From: Desulfarculus baarsii DSM 2075
GTDB lineage: Bacteria > Desulfobacterota > Desulfarculia > Desulfarculales > Desulfarculaceae
DNA length: 64,000 bases
NCBI RefSeq assembly: GCF_000143965.1
Contig: NC_014365.1
Coordinates: 1,391,501 to 1,455,500, forward strand
Direction of reading: 5' to 3'
Made by a program: the position numbers and the translations under genes. This document shows, in pieces, positions 32,312 through 44,408 of this stretch. How positions within the stretch are numbered: the stretch's first letter is position 1; the number at the start of each line of letters is the position of its first letter. The notes under the pieces were generated by a model. The model was not told the DNA's origin. It saw nothing but the letters and a program-made list of their open reading frames with translations, and searched no databases.

Positions 32312-32512
32312 TTAATAAGGCAGCAGGTCTTTTTCTTTTGGGACGAACCAGAAGCATGGCGGTTCGGTGGGTGCGGGGAATTCGAGGTAGCCCAGTTGGG
32401 CGTAGGTGTTGACCCAGTCGACTTCGTAGGCGACGTCGGCGTTGGAGCAGCGGACGACGTCGTTGGAGAGTTCTTCGCAGAAGAGGCAGGCGGGGCAGCG
32501 GCATTCGGTCAT
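32312..32512 (-). CDS. Small Cys-containing protein, 66 aa
   Basis: A short soluble protein beginning MTECRCPACLFCEELSNDVV, with five cysteines in the first 25 residues (CRCPACLFC and VRCSN), suggesting a zinc ribbon-like or metal site. The C-terminus is acidic and aromatic (EPPCFWFVPKEKDLLPY). No family is recognised. The ATG at 32512 has AAGGA seven bases upstream; a TTG at 32530 is in frame but overlaps the preceding gene. It is the last gene of the leftward operon from the hydrolase at 37.6 kb and faces the 70-bp repeat array. Confidence 0.6.
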   Translation of the reverse strand: MTECRCPACLFCEELSNDVVRCSNADVAYEVDWVNTYAQLGYLEFPAPTEPPCFWFVPKEKDLLPY

Positions 32513-32526
32513 GGTGTGGTCCTTGG

Positions 32527-33591
32527 TCAATCGCGCATGGTGTCGGCGAAGCTGCGCAGTTTTTGGCGGGCGTCCTGCAGGGTGGCCATGAGGGTGAGGC
32601 TATGGTTGGCGAACATGGAGTCGCGGGAGCCGTTAAGGACGAAGCACGGTTCGAACTGGGCCAGGCGCAGGTCTTCGATGACGCTATCGATCATATCGGT
32701 GGAGCGTTTGGCTTTGATGACTTCGCGGAATTCGTAGCGCGAGGCCATGAGGATTTGGCGCATGGCGTAGGCGACGCCGCGGGCGTGATAGAAATTGTCG
32801 TCGATTTGTGACCAGGGCACTTTGACGTAGGTTTGTTTGGTGTCTTCGGTGTTGGGGTCGCCGGCGGCTTCCTGGCTGGCGACGAGGATGCGGTCGCGTG
32901 GCGCGTTGGCCAGGCGGGTGCTTTCGCCGCCGAGGAGGCTGGCGAACTGGTACATGAGCACGACGAGGTTGTCGGTGCGGGGATAAAAGGTGCTTGAGCC
33001 GTTTTGGAGGCCTTGTTCGTATTCGCGCAGGGCCTTGACGCCGCTGGAGAATTTGGCTTCGGCGGCGGGGAAGAGCCAGAGGTTGGGGTTGTTGCTGAAA
33101 GCGGTGAAGGCCTGGTCGGCGTTGGGGTCGATTTTGTCGGTGGTGCGCTGGCGCGAGAGGTCGTCGCGCAGGACGCGGGTGGCGTAGCGCATTGTTTCGA
33201 GGACGCCGAGCTGGTAGTTCTGGGGGTTGTCGAGCAGGATGGTGGGGTAGAGTTTGTCGTTGGGCAGCCAGGCTTCCAGCAATTGATCACCCATGGTGAC
33301 CAACGTGTTGGTGAAGACCACGCCGGGGGCTGGCGGTTTTTTGGCGGCGTCGGCGGGCACGGGGTCGAAGGGGTCTTTGAAGGCGCGGGCGTAATCGTAC
33401 CAGCAGATGAAGGGCGCGGCCAGGCAGTAGAGCAACACCAGCAGGGCCAGGCCTCTGGCGGCGCGGCCGGCCAGGGATGTTTCGGCGGCCAGGGGGTTGA
33501 ACCAGCCGAGCAGTCGGCCGCCTTTGGATTTTTCTTCTTGCGCGGCGTGCATTTCATACCATCCGTCGTGGGTTTTGGCGGATCGGGCCAC
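32527..33591 (-). CDS. DUF2333 family membrane-anchored protein
   Basis: A 354-aa protein with one N-terminal membrane helix (AARGLALLVLLYCLAAPFICWYDY) and a large presumably periplasmic domain: VVFTNTLVTMGDQLLEAWLPNDKLYPTILLDNPQNYQLGVLETMRYATRVLRDDLSRQR is typical of DUF2333. Function unknown. Two starts are possible: GTG at 33591 has AAAAGGG upstream at good spacing, whereas ATG at 33552 (MHAAQEEKS) has none clear. It begins 16 bp after rfaE2. Confidence 0.82.
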   Translation of the reverse strand: MARSAKTHDGWYEMHAAQEEKSKGGRLLGWFNPLAAETSLAGRAARGLALLVLLYCLAAPFICWYDYARAFKDPFDPVPADAAKKPPAPGVVFTNTLVTMGDQLLEAWLPNDKLYPTILLDNPQNYQLGVLETMRYATRVLRDDLSRQRTTDKIDPNADQAFTAFSNNPNLWLFPAAEAKFSSGVKALREYEQGLQNGSSTFYPRTDNLVVLMYQFASLLGGESTRLANAPRDRILVASQEAAGDPNTEDTKQTYVKVPWSQIDDNFYHARGVAYAMRQILMASRYEFREVIKAKRSTDMIDSVIEDLRLAQFEPCFVLNGSRDSMFANHSLTLMATLQDARQKLRSFADTMRD

Positions 33592-33607
33592 GATGACCCT
33601 TTTGATA

Positions 33608-34138
33608 CTACATGCTCCTGGAAGCGCCCGATTTGTCAAGGGCCAAGCGGGCGATCTTTTGGGCGATGGCGGTGGTGGAGAGCCCTTGCACCAGGGGGAT
33701 CGACAGGACAACCCCGCCTTGGGCCAAGACAAATTCCGCGCCGACGATCTTGTCCACCGGCCAGTCGCCGCCCTTGACCAAAATATCCGGGGCGATAATT
33801 TCGATCAGCGCGGCCGGGGTGGGATCGTCAAAGACGACCACGGCGTCGACGGCTTGCAGGGCGGCCACGACCTCGGCGCGTTGCGCCTGGGGCACCAGGG
33901 GGCGCTCGTCGCCCTTGCCCAGGGTGCGCACGCTCTCGTCTGAATTGAGGCCCAGCACCAGCATCTGGCCCAGGGCGCGGGCCTGATTCAGGTAACGCAC
34001 GTGTCCGGCGTGCAGCAGGTCGAAGCAGCCGTTGGTGAAGACGACCTTGCCGCCGGTGGCGCGCACGGCTTGGGCGGCTTGGGCGACCTGTTGGGCGCTT
34101 TGGATTTTGCGTCTGGTGTCCGGCTCAGGGGTTGTCAT
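33608..34138 (-). CDS. rfaE2: D-glycero-beta-D-manno-heptose 1-phosphate adenylyltransferase
   Basis: A 176-aa cytidylyltransferase-fold enzyme that makes ADP-heptose for the lipopolysaccharide inner core. The nucleotide-binding signature [16 protein letters not shown] (HxGH), then [15 protein letters not shown] and the C-terminal [11 protein letters not shown] are diagnostic. It corresponds to the adenylyltransferase half of HldE; the kinase half is not adjacent here. Its first 14 bases overlap comF. Confidence 0.93.
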   Translation of the reverse strand: MTTPEPDTRRKIQSAQQVAQAAQAVRATGGKVVFTNGCFDLLHAGHVRYLNQARALGQMLVLGLNSDESVRTLGKGDERPLVPQAQRAEVVAALQAVDAVVVFDDPTPAALIEIIAPDILVKGGDWPVDKIVGAEFVLAQGGVVLSIPLVQGLSTTAIAQKIARLALDKSGASRSM

Positions 34139-34802
34139 GGATCTCTCCCATGGCGCGCGAGACGGTCAGGGCGCGCACCTGGACCGCGCCGGCGGCCAGC
34201 AGGGCCATGGTGCATTCGTGGAGCGTGGCCCCGGTGGTTTGCACGTCGTCGATGAGCAGCACGCGGCGGCCGTCGACCTGGGCGGCCAGGCGCGGGTTGA
34301 CGGCAAAGGCCCCGCTGACGTTGGCCAGGCGTTCTTGGCCGTTTAGCCGAGCCTGGGGCCTGGTGTGGCGCAGGCGCAGCAACAGTCGGGCGCGCAGGCG
34401 GCCCTGGCCCTGGTCCAATCGCCGGGCCAGCCAGGCCGCCTGGTTGAAGCCCCGGCCCAGCAGGCGCAAACGGTGCAGCGGCACCGGGCAGATGATCTCG
34501 GCCCAGCCAAGCATTTCGGCCGGCGCGCGTTCGCACAGCAGCAGGGCCAAGGCGCGGCCGGCGGCCCAGTCGCGGCGATATTTGAAGGCGCGCACGCACT
34601 GGGCGGCCGGGCCGGCGTGTTTGGCCACGGCGAAGCTAAGGCTGTCGATGGGCTCCAGCGAGGGCTCCACCGTGGGCTCGACCTGGGCCAGGCAGGCCGC
34701 GCAGAGCCCGCCGCCGTGGGCCGGCCGGCCGCAGGCCGGGCAGCGGGCCGGAAAGGCCAGCTCCAGCAGGCCCCGACCCAAGGCGGCCAGCGAAGGCGGC
34801 AC
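34125..34802 (-). CDS. comF: ComF family phosphoribosyltransferase-like protein
   Basis: A 225-aa protein with an N-terminal double zinc ribbon ([17 protein letters not shown]) and a C-terminal phosphoribosyltransferase domain whose PRPP loop is [14 protein letters not shown]. ComF is needed for DNA uptake in naturally competent bacteria, but homologues are widespread and not proof of competence. The GTG at 34802 lies 4 bases after the icd stop and is used in preference to the longer frame that would overlap icd. Confidence 0.88.
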   Translation of the reverse strand: MPPSLAALGRGLLELAFPARCPACGRPAHGGGLCAACLAQVEPTVEPSLEPIDSLSFAVAKHAGPAAQCVRAFKYRRDWAAGRALALLLCERAPAEMLGWAEIICPVPLHRLRLLGRGFNQAAWLARRLDQGQGRLRARLLLRLRHTRPQARLNGQERLANVSGAFAVNPRLAAQVDGRRVLLIDDVQTTGATLHECTMALLAAGAVQVRALTVSRAMGEIHDNP

Positions 34803-34806
34803 GATT

Positions 34807-36027
<1,221 letters not shown>

Positions 36028-36031
36028 GGCT

Positions 36032-36445
36032 CTATTTCTCCTTTTGCTTTTCGGCCTCGTATTGGGCCAGGAACTCCGCGTGGCTGGCCTGGGGGTTGAT
36101 GCCGGGGCAGACCAGCTTGGCCTCCTCGAAGGCCGAGGCGTTTTTGAGCATGGCCCCCAGCCAGGGCCAGGCCCGGCAGATGCGCGGCTTGGCCTGGTGG
36201 ATGCGGCAGCCGTCGGGCCCCAGCAGGATGCACACGCCGTTTTCGTCGCAGATTATCTCGTATTTTTCGCCGCGCCGGCGGCAATAGAGTTCGACGAAAG
36301 CCTCGGGCGCAAGATCCAGCAGGGCCGCGGCGGCCGGCAACTCCTCGCGCAACAGCCAGGCCGCGCCCTCGCCGGTGCAGCACTGGCTGCAACGCAGACA
36401 CTCGAAGGCGAGGGGGCGGCTGTTTTTTTGCTCGTGGTTCGTCAT
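36032..36445 (-). CDS. YkgJ family cysteine-cluster protein
   Basis: A 137-aa protein with the CxxC...CC signature: [15 protein letters not shown] near residue 20-32, then [28 protein letters not shown]. The family (UPF0153) is thought to bind zinc or an Fe-S cluster through eight cysteines; function is unknown. The ATG at 36445 is used. It sits just before icd. Confidence 0.87.
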   Translation of the reverse strand: MTNHEQKNSRPLAFECLRCSQCCTGEGAAWLLREELPAAAALLDLAPEAFVELYCRRRGEKYEIICDENGVCILLGPDGCRIHQAKPRICRAWPWLGAMLKNASAFEEAKLVCPGINPQASHAEFLAQYEAEKQKEK

Positions 36446-36490
36446 GGCAGTCAGCAGATTACACCGCCCGGCCCGGCCTGGCAAGGGCGC

Positions 36491-37630
36491 TCAGCCCTTG
36501 GCGCCCAGCAGGGGAAAGACCTTTTCGCGCACGAATTTGATCGAGGACTTGGCCTCCTCGGCGGCCCGTGGCCAATAGCGGCCGCGCAGCGCGCCGGGCG
36601 GGTCCAGCAGCATGCGCCGATCGCGCCCCAGCTTGTGGGCCTGGACGAAATTCTTGGGCATCTCCTCGGGCAGCTTGTCTTCCTGGCCGCTGATGATGGC
36701 CCAGGCCAGGGCCCAGCCTCGGGCCACGTTGGCCAGGTCGTAGCCGCCGCCGCCCAGGGCCAACCAGCGGCCTTGAGCCATCTGGCGCAGATCCAGCAGG
36801 CAGCGGCCCAGGCCCTGGGTGGTCAGGTTGAGATTGGCCAGGGGATCGCCCATGAGGCTGTCCACGCCGGTCTGGCTGACTACGCAGTCGGGCCGGAAGG
36901 CCTCCACCAGCGGCGGCACCAGCTCCTCGAAGGCGCGCACGTAGAGGTCGTCGTCGGTGTGGGGCCACAGGGGGATGTTGACGTTGAAGCCCACGCCCTG
37001 GCCGCGGCCGATCTCCTCCAAGACGCCCGAACCGGGGAAAAGGGTCTCGGGATTTTGGTGCAGGCTGATGCACAAGACTTTGTCGGAGCCGTAGAAGGCC
37101 CACTGCACGCCGTCGCCGTGGTGGGCGTCCAGATCGATGTAGACCACGCGGCGGCCCTGGGCCAGCAGGCGCATGATGGCCAGGTTGATGTCGTTGACGT
37201 AACAGAAGCCCGAGGCCCTGGCGGCCATGGCGTGATGCATGCCGCCGGCCATGGAAAAGACCGCCGGCCGGCCGGCCAGCAACAGCTCGGCGGCGGCCAG
37301 GCTGGCCCCGGCCGAAAGGGCGGCCCACTCGTAGACGCCGGGAAAGACGGGGTTGTCCTTGCCGCCCAGGCCGAACATGGCGAACGGCGGCGGCACGGGG
37401 CTTTCGCTCAGCTCGCGCAGGGTGTCGAGGTAGCGGCGGTCGTGGAACGTGGCCATCTGATCGTCGCTGGCGGGGAAAGCGGGCAGGGCCGGGGCGTCCA
37501 GGCCGCAGTCGGTGATGAGCTGATGGGCCAGGGCCAGGCGCTGGACGCGCAAAGGGTGGCCGGGGCCGAAGTCGAACCGCGCGAACTCGTCGGAATAAAC
37601 GTAAGCCGCTCCCAGATTTGGCCCGATCAT
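36491..37630 (-). CDS. Histone deacetylase superfamily hydrolase (AcuC-like)
   Basis: A 379-aa zinc hydrolase of the arginase/deacetylase fold, related to AcuC and class I HDACs. Active-site elements: the His pair in SMAGGMHHAMAARASGFCYVND, the Asp-x-His zinc ligands in YIDLDAHHGDGVQWAF, the third Asp in SQTGVDSLMGDPLANLN, and GGGGYDLANVARGW near the end. The likely substrate is an acetyl-lysine protein (possibly acetyl-CoA synthetase) or an acetylpolyamine. The ATG at 37630 fits the family start; the ribosome site is weak. Confidence 0.9.
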   Translation of the reverse strand: MIGPNLGAAYVYSDEFARFDFGPGHPLRVQRLALAHQLITDCGLDAPALPAFPASDDQMATFHDRRYLDTLRELSESPVPPPFAMFGLGGKDNPVFPGVYEWAALSAGASLAAAELLLAGRPAVFSMAGGMHHAMAARASGFCYVNDINLAIMRLLAQGRRVVYIDLDAHHGDGVQWAFYGSDKVLCISLHQNPETLFPGSGVLEEIGRGQGVGFNVNIPLWPHTDDDLYVRAFEELVPPLVEAFRPDCVVSQTGVDSLMGDPLANLNLTTQGLGRCLLDLRQMAQGRWLALGGGGYDLANVARGWALAWAIISGQEDKLPEEMPKNFVQAHKLGRDRRMLLDPPGALRGRYWPRAAEEAKSSIKFVREKVFPLLGAKG

Positions 37631-37713
37631 GCGTAGTCGTCCCCGTTGGTCGTGAGCGGCCGGCCCAGGCGAGAAAAGTCCTCGCGCCGGGGCCGGCCGC
37701 GCGATAAAAGCTG

Positions 37714-37742
37714 AAAATATACCATCGGGTAGGTTTTGTCCA
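37714..37742 (-). promoter_or_regulatory. Possible promoter of the hydrolase-icd-comF operon
   Basis: On the minus strand TGGACA (37737-37742) and TATTTT (37714-37719) are 17 bp apart, upstream of the gene at 37630. Confidence 0.45.
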
Positions 37743-37764
37743 CCCCAAGGCGGCCAATAGCGGT

Positions 37765-37793
37765 TTGACAGGCCTTGGGGCCGCTGGTACATT
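37765..37793 (+). promoter_or_regulatory. Promoter of the yqeY-mutS2-dnaG-rpoD operon
   Basis: A consensus TTGACA (37765-37770) and TACATT (37788-37793) lie 17 bp apart, about 60 bp before the first gene. Confidence 0.65.
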
Positions 37794-37851
37794 CTGACCA
37801 GACTAGCAAAGCCAGCCCGGATTCACGTCTTTTGATCGGTGGGGAGGAACC

Positions 37852-38301
37852 ATGGCGCGGGGCTCCCAAATCGAGGCCGATTTGAAAGCCGCCCTCAAGC
37901 GGCGCGACGATCTGACCGTATCCTGTCTGCGGATGGCGCGGGCCGCCCTGGCCGGCAAGGCCAAGGATCTGCGTCGACCGCTGGAAGAACAAGAAGAAAT
38001 TCAGGTGCTCAAGGGCTTGGCCAAGCAGCGCAAGGAAGCGGCCGAGCAGTTCCAGGCCGGCGGGCGGCCCGAGTTGGCCCAGCGCGAACTGAGCGAACTG
38101 GCCATCATCGAGGGCTATCTGCCGGCCCAGATGGGCCAGGCCGAGCTGGAGTCCGTGCTGGACCAGGTGTTTGCCGAGCTGCGGCCGCAGGGGCCCAAGG
38201 ACATGGGCAATGTCATGAAGGCGGTCATGGCCAGGCTGGCCGGGGCCGCCGACGGCAAGCTGGTCAACCAGCTTGTCCGCCAGCGCATGCAGGCTTCCTG
38301 A
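37852..38301 (+). CDS. yqeY: GatB/YqeY domain-containing protein
   Basis: A 149-aa helical protein of the YqeY family, related to the tail domain of amidotransferase GatB. IEADLKAALKRRDDLTVSCLRMARAAL, RKEAAEQFQAGGRPELAQRELSELAIIEGYLPAQM and DMGNVMKAVMARLAG are characteristic. Its exact role is unsettled. GGGGAGGAACC precedes the ATG. In many bacteria it stands beside dnaG and rpoD, as here. Confidence 0.93.
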   Translation: MARGSQIEADLKAALKRRDDLTVSCLRMARAALAGKAKDLRRPLEEQEEIQVLKGLAKQRKEAAEQFQAGGRPELAQRELSELAIIEGYLPAQMGQAELESVLDQVFAELRPQGPKDMGNVMKAVMARLAGAADGKLVNQLVRQRMQAS

Positions 38302-38413
38302 TCATTATAAGAAGAGGCTGGTCATCATCGACGCCACGGCTGATTCCCATCTAGACAATGGGCCGGGTTGGACCGGCCAAGCGGACTTGCGCGCCGACGA
38401 GGCCGCGCGGGGC

Positions 38414-40822
38414 TTGTGCTGCGACGAGCAAACCATGGCCGCCCTGGAGCTGCCCGAGTTGCTGGCTATCGTCGCCGGCCTGACCCAGAGCCCCTTGGGC
38501 GCGACGCGCGCGCGGCGTTTGCGGCCGTGCAATGATTTGCCCACGGTGGCGCGGCGTCTGCGCCGCCTAAGCCAACTGTGTGATCTGCTTGATCAATCAG
38601 GCCCGCCAAGCCTCGATGGCCTGGCCGACGTGGGGCCGCTCTTGGCCCGGCTGGGGGCCGAGGGCGCTTTCCTCACCTGCCCCGAATTGGAGCGTGTGGC
38701 CCAGTTTCTTAGCTCGGTCTCCAGCGCCGCCGCCTTTCTCGACCCCAGCGAGAGCCTTTTCGACGAGCTATTTCGCCTGCGCAACTCCTTCATGCCCATG
38801 CCCGACCTGGCCAAGCGCATCCGCTCGGTGATCGGGCCGGGCGGTTCGGTGGCCTCCAGCGCCTCGCCGGAGCTGGCCCGCGTCCGCCGCGAGATGGGCC
38901 GGGCCCGCGACAGCCTGCGCGGCCAGCTCAACGCCCTGTTCAGCCAGAGCGGCCTCGGCGGCGTGTTTTCCGACCAGATCGTCACCCAGCGGGCCGACCG
39001 CTTCGTGGTGCCGGTCAAGGTCGAGATGAAATCGCGCCTGAGCGGCATCATCCACGACGCCTCGGGCACGGGGGCCACCTGTTTCGTCGAGCCGCTGGAG
39101 GCGGTGGAGGGCAACAATCGCCTGGCCCTGCTGCGCCGCCAGGAGCACGAGGAAGAGCTGCGCGTGCTGCGCGAGACGGCCCTGGAGATATCCTTCAACC
39201 TGGGCGCCCTGCACGAGGCCCAGGACGCCTTGGCCAAGCTGGACTGCCTGCTGGCCCAGGCCGTGTTCTGCCGGCGGTTGGACTGCGCCGAACCCCGCCT
39301 GCACGCCGGCGACGAACTGGAGCTGCTCAAGGCCCGGCATCCGCTGCTGGCCTGGCGGCAGGCCCAGGGCCGAGGGCGGGTCGCGCCGGTGGGCCTGAGC
39401 CTGGGCGGCGCTTGCCGCACGCTGATCATCAGCGGGGCCAACGCCGGCGGCAAGACCGTGGCCCTCAAGACGGCTGGGCTGATCACGCTGATGGTCATGT
39501 GCGGCCTGCGCGCGCCCGTGGAGGCCGGCAGCCGGCTGCCGATTTTTCGCCAGGTGATGGCCGAGATCGGCGACGACCAGGATATCGACCGCGAGCTTTC
39601 GACCTTCAGCGCCCACGCCACGCGCCTGGCCTGGATGACCAGGCTGGCCGGCCGCGGTTCGCTGTGCCTGATCGACGAACTGGGCGCGGCCACCGACCCC
39701 GGCGAGGGCGCGGCCCTGGGCATGGCCGTGCTGGACTGGCTGCGCCAAAAGGGCGCGCTGGCCATGGTCACCACCCATTTTCATCGGCTCAAGGCCTACG
39801 CCGCCGCCGCCGAATGGACCGAAAACGCTTCGGTTTCGTTCAACCAAGCCACCGGCGTGCCGACTTATCAACTGCATTATGGCGCGCCGGGCTTCAGCGA
39901 CGCCCTGGCCGTCAGCCGGCGTTTGGGCTTTCCGCCCGAGGTGCTGGCCCGGGCCGAGGCCAATCTGGATTCCGGCGAGCGCCAGACCGTGGCCTTGCTG
40001 CAAGAGGCCGAGAGCATCCGCCAGCAGGCCGCCGAGGAGCGCGCCAAGGCCGGCCGGGAGCGCCTGGCCGCCGAGGAGGAGCGCCAAAAGGCCCGCCTTT
40101 TGTTGCGCCAGGCCCGCGAGCAAAAGGCCGGGGCCCTGGCCGAAGGCAAACGCCGCGTGCGCGAGGTGGCCGCCAGGCTGGAAAAACGCCTGGAAGAGCT
40201 GCTGGGCCAGGCCGAGCAGGCCAAGGCCGCCGATCAGCCGGTCAAGCCGGGCAAGCTCAAACAAGAGGTTTATCAGGCGCGGCGCGAGGCGTTGGAAGAG
40301 GTGGAGCGGGTGACGGCCCCACCCAAGGCCGATGCGCCTCAAGCGCCCGTCGACGCCTTTGCCGCCCTCAAGGCCGGCGCGGCGGTGCGGGCCATCGCCC
40401 TCGATCAAAAGGGCGTGCTGCTGGAGGACGCGCGGCCCGGCGCCGAAACGGTGGCTGTCTCGGTGGGCGTCAGCGGCGTGCGGGTGATGATCCCGGTCAA
40501 CCAACTCGAACCACTGGGCGGCGCGCGCGAGGACAATCGCCCCAAGCCTGGCGTGAGCGTGCAGGTGCAGGCGGCCAGCGGGCTGGATCTGAACCTGGTG
40601 GGCCTGCGGGTCGAGGAGGCCCTCGACAAGGTGGACAAAGCCGTGGACCAGGCCGTGGTGGCTGGCCGAAGCAGGCTGTGCGTGGTGCATGGGGTGGGCA
40701 CTGGCCGGCTGCGCGCGGCGGTGCGCGAGTTTTTGCGGGGGCATCCCTTCGTGGCCGGGGTGCGCCAGGCCGAACCGCGTCAGGGCGGGGCCGGCGTCAC
40801 CGTGGCCGAGCTGCGGGAGTAG
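38414..40822 (+). CDS. MutS2 family endonuclease with Smr domain
   Basis: An 802-aa MutS2 protein. The core/clamp helices (FVVPVKVEMKSRLSGIIHDASGTGATCFVEPLEAV) lead to the ABC-type ATPase with Walker A ISGANAGGKTVALKTAG and Walker B CLIDELGAATDPGEGAAL. A coiled coil of about 100 residues follows (ERAKAGRERLAAEEERQKARLLL), and a C-terminal Smr nuclease domain (LNLVGLRVEEALDKVDKAVDQAV, VVHGVGTGRLRAAVREFL). MutS2 acts in recombination control and ribosome rescue rather than mismatch repair. The TTG at 38414 (LCCDEQTMAALELPELL) fits the family start; ATG at 38435 is the alternative. Confidence 0.92.
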   Translation: MCCDEQTMAALELPELLAIVAGLTQSPLGATRARRLRPCNDLPTVARRLRRLSQLCDLLDQSGPPSLDGLADVGPLLARLGAEGAFLTCPELERVAQFLSSVSSAAAFLDPSESLFDELFRLRNSFMPMPDLAKRIRSVIGPGGSVASSASPELARVRREMGRARDSLRGQLNALFSQSGLGGVFSDQIVTQRADRFVVPVKVEMKSRLSGIIHDASGTGATCFVEPLEAVEGNNRLALLRRQEHEEELRVLRETALEISFNLGALHEAQDALAKLDCLLAQAVFCRRLDCAEPRLHAGDELELLKARHPLLAWRQAQGRGRVAPVGLSLGGACRTLIISGANAGGKTVALKTAGLITLMVMCGLRAPVEAGSRLPIFRQVMAEIGDDQDIDRELSTFSAHATRLAWMTRLAGRGSLCLIDELGAATDPGEGAALGMAVLDWLRQKGALAMVTTHFHRLKAYAAAAEWTENASVSFNQATGVPTYQLHYGAPGFSDALAVSRRLGFPPEVLARAEANLDSGERQTVALLQEAESIRQQAAEERAKAGRERLAAEEERQKARLLLRQAREQKAGALAEGKRRVREVAARLEKRLEELLGQAEQAKAADQPVKPGKLKQEVYQARREALEEVERVTAPPKADAPQAPVDAFAALKAGAAVRAIALDQKGVLLEDARPGAETVAVSVGVSGVRVMIPVNQLEPLGGAREDNRPKPGVSVQVQAASGLDLNLVGLRVEEALDKVDKAVDQAVVAGRSRLCVVHGVGTGRLRAAVREFLRGHPFVAGVRQAEPRQGGAGVTVAELRE

Positions 40823-40828
40823 GCCGCC

Positions 40829-42589
40829 GTGGCGCGCATCCCCGACGACGTCATCGATCAGGTGCGGCAGATGGCCGATATCGTCGAGGTGGTCGGCCGG
40901 CGGGTGATGCTGCGCCAGGCCGGGCGGACGTTCAAGGGCGTCTGCCCCTTTCACGGCGACAAGGATCCCAGCCTGGTGGTCAACCGCGAGCGGGGCACCT
41001 GGCACTGCTTCGGCTGCGGCGAGGGCGGCAACGTTTTTGGCTTTGTGATGAAAGATCAGGGCCTTAGCTTCCCGGAGGCCGTGCGCGAGTTGGCCCAGGG
41101 CCTGGGGATAATCATCCCCGAGCCGGACATGGACGAAAGCGCTCGCCGGGCCAGCGACGAAAAAGAGAAGTTGTTGCGGGTGCTGGAAGTTGCCGGTAAG
41201 TTTTTCGTGGAGCAACTGCACGGGCCGGCCGGCGCGGAGGCGCGGCGCTATCTGCGGGAAAAACGAGGCCTCGACCGTCGGACCATCGACGAATTCGGCC
41301 TGGGCTACGCCCTTGATTCGTGGGACGGCCTGCGGAGGCATCTGTTGGGCCGAGGCGTGAGCGAGGACTTGGCCCTGCGGGCGGGGCTGCTGGCCCCCCG
41401 CGAAAGCGGCGGCTCCTACGACCGCTTCAGGGGCCGGGTGGTTTTCCCGATCAGGGACGACAGGGGCCGGGTGGTCAGCTTCGGCGGCCGGGTGCTGGGC
41501 CAGGGCGAGCCCAAATACCTCAACGGCCCGGAGTCGCCGCTGTTTTTCAAGTCGGGCGCGCTCTACAACTTCGACCGCGCCCGCCAGCACATGCACAGGA
41601 AGGGCCGCGCCGTGGTCGTCGAGGGCTACTTCGACGTGATCACCATGGCAGCTTTCGGCTTCGAGGAGACCGTGGCCCCCATGGGCACGGCCCTGACCGC
41701 CCAGCAGGCCCGCCTGCTGGCCCGGGCGGCCCCGAGGGTGATTTTGGTCTTCGACGGCGACGAGGCCGGCCGCAAGGCCGCTCGCCGCTCGCTGGATGTC
41801 TTTCTGGGCGAGGGCGTCCATCCGCTGGTGCATCTGTTGCCCGGTGGCGAGGATCCCGACTCGTTTTTGCGGGCCCAGGGCGCGGGGCCCCTGGATGAGG
41901 CCCTGGAGCGGGCCAGGCCCCTGGCCGAGGCGACGATCGAACAGATCGTGCGGGCCGGCGACGCCAAGAGCCCAGAGGGCAAAAGCGCCATCGTGGCCCA
42001 GGCCGGCGAGCTGATCAAGGCCATGGGCGATCCCGTGGCGGCCTGGGGTTATCTGGAAGACCTGGCCCGGCGCCTGGCTTTGCCGCCACGGGTGGTGGCC
42101 GCCAGCTTGGGCCTGCCCGTGCCGGGTGGTCCGCCTTCCAGGCCGGCGCCGGCGCGTTGCGCCCCCGCGCCAGAGGGCCAACGCGACGAGCGAGCCATCC
42201 TGGAGATGGCCCTGTGTTCGGCGGAGGCCGCCCGTCACTTGGTGGGTTGCGGCATCCTGGAGTCGCTGCGCGACCCGCTCTTGGCCAAGATCGGCCGGGC
42301 CGTGGCCAACGTTTTGGACCGCACCGGAAGCCCCGATCCGGCGGCGGTGATCCAGCAACTGGAAGACCCGCGTTTGCAGGCCATGGTCAGCGGCCTGGCC
42401 AGCCGTGGCTTGTGCCTGGACGGCGTCGACGCCGGACGACAGGCCCAACTCATGGCCCAGGGCCTGCGCCGCCGCCGCCTGCGTCAGGAGCGCGCGTTGC
42501 TGGCCCAGGCCATCGCCGAGGCCGAAAGGGCCGGCGACGCCCAGCGGGTCGACCACCTGCTGGCCCAGCGACAGAGGCTAGTGGATTGA
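40829..42589 (+). CDS. dnaG: DNA primase
   Basis: A 586-aa primase. The N-terminal CHC2 zinc finger is CPFHGDKDPSL...WHCFGCGEGGNVF. The TOPRIM catalytic core has VVEGYFDVIT and VFDGDEAGRKAARRSL, preceded by RFRGRVVFPIRD and GEPKYLNGPESPLF. The C-terminal helical domain that binds DnaB is weakly conserved. The start is GTG at 40829, 6 bp after the mutS2 stop. It is central to the macromolecular synthesis operon. Confidence 0.96.
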   Translation: MARIPDDVIDQVRQMADIVEVVGRRVMLRQAGRTFKGVCPFHGDKDPSLVVNRERGTWHCFGCGEGGNVFGFVMKDQGLSFPEAVRELAQGLGIIIPEPDMDESARRASDEKEKLLRVLEVAGKFFVEQLHGPAGAEARRYLREKRGLDRRTIDEFGLGYALDSWDGLRRHLLGRGVSEDLALRAGLLAPRESGGSYDRFRGRVVFPIRDDRGRVVSFGGRVLGQGEPKYLNGPESPLFFKSGALYNFDRARQHMHRKGRAVVVEGYFDVITMAAFGFEETVAPMGTALTAQQARLLARAAPRVILVFDGDEAGRKAARRSLDVFLGEGVHPLVHLLPGGEDPDSFLRAQGAGPLDEALERARPLAEATIEQIVRAGDAKSPEGKSAIVAQAGELIKAMGDPVAAWGYLEDLARRLALPPRVVAASLGLPVPGGPPSRPAPARCAPAPEGQRDERAILEMALCSAEAARHLVGCGILESLRDPLLAKIGRAVANVLDRTGSPDPAAVIQQLEDPRLQAMVSGLASRGLCLDGVDAGRQAQLMAQGLRRRRLRQERALLAQAIAEAERAGDAQRVDHLLAQRQRLVD

Positions 42590-42622
42590 CACCTTCCCCT
42601 CTCGACTGAAAAGGGCTAAGGC

Positions 42623-44395
<1,773 letters not shown>

Positions 44396-44408
44396 GGCGC
44401 GGACGGCC

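Noticed and set aside
38768-42556. 1262-codon antisense frame opposite mutS2 and dnaG
   Set aside because: It mirrors two certain genes in GC-rich codons; Ala/Gly/His/Gln-rich content with no domain.
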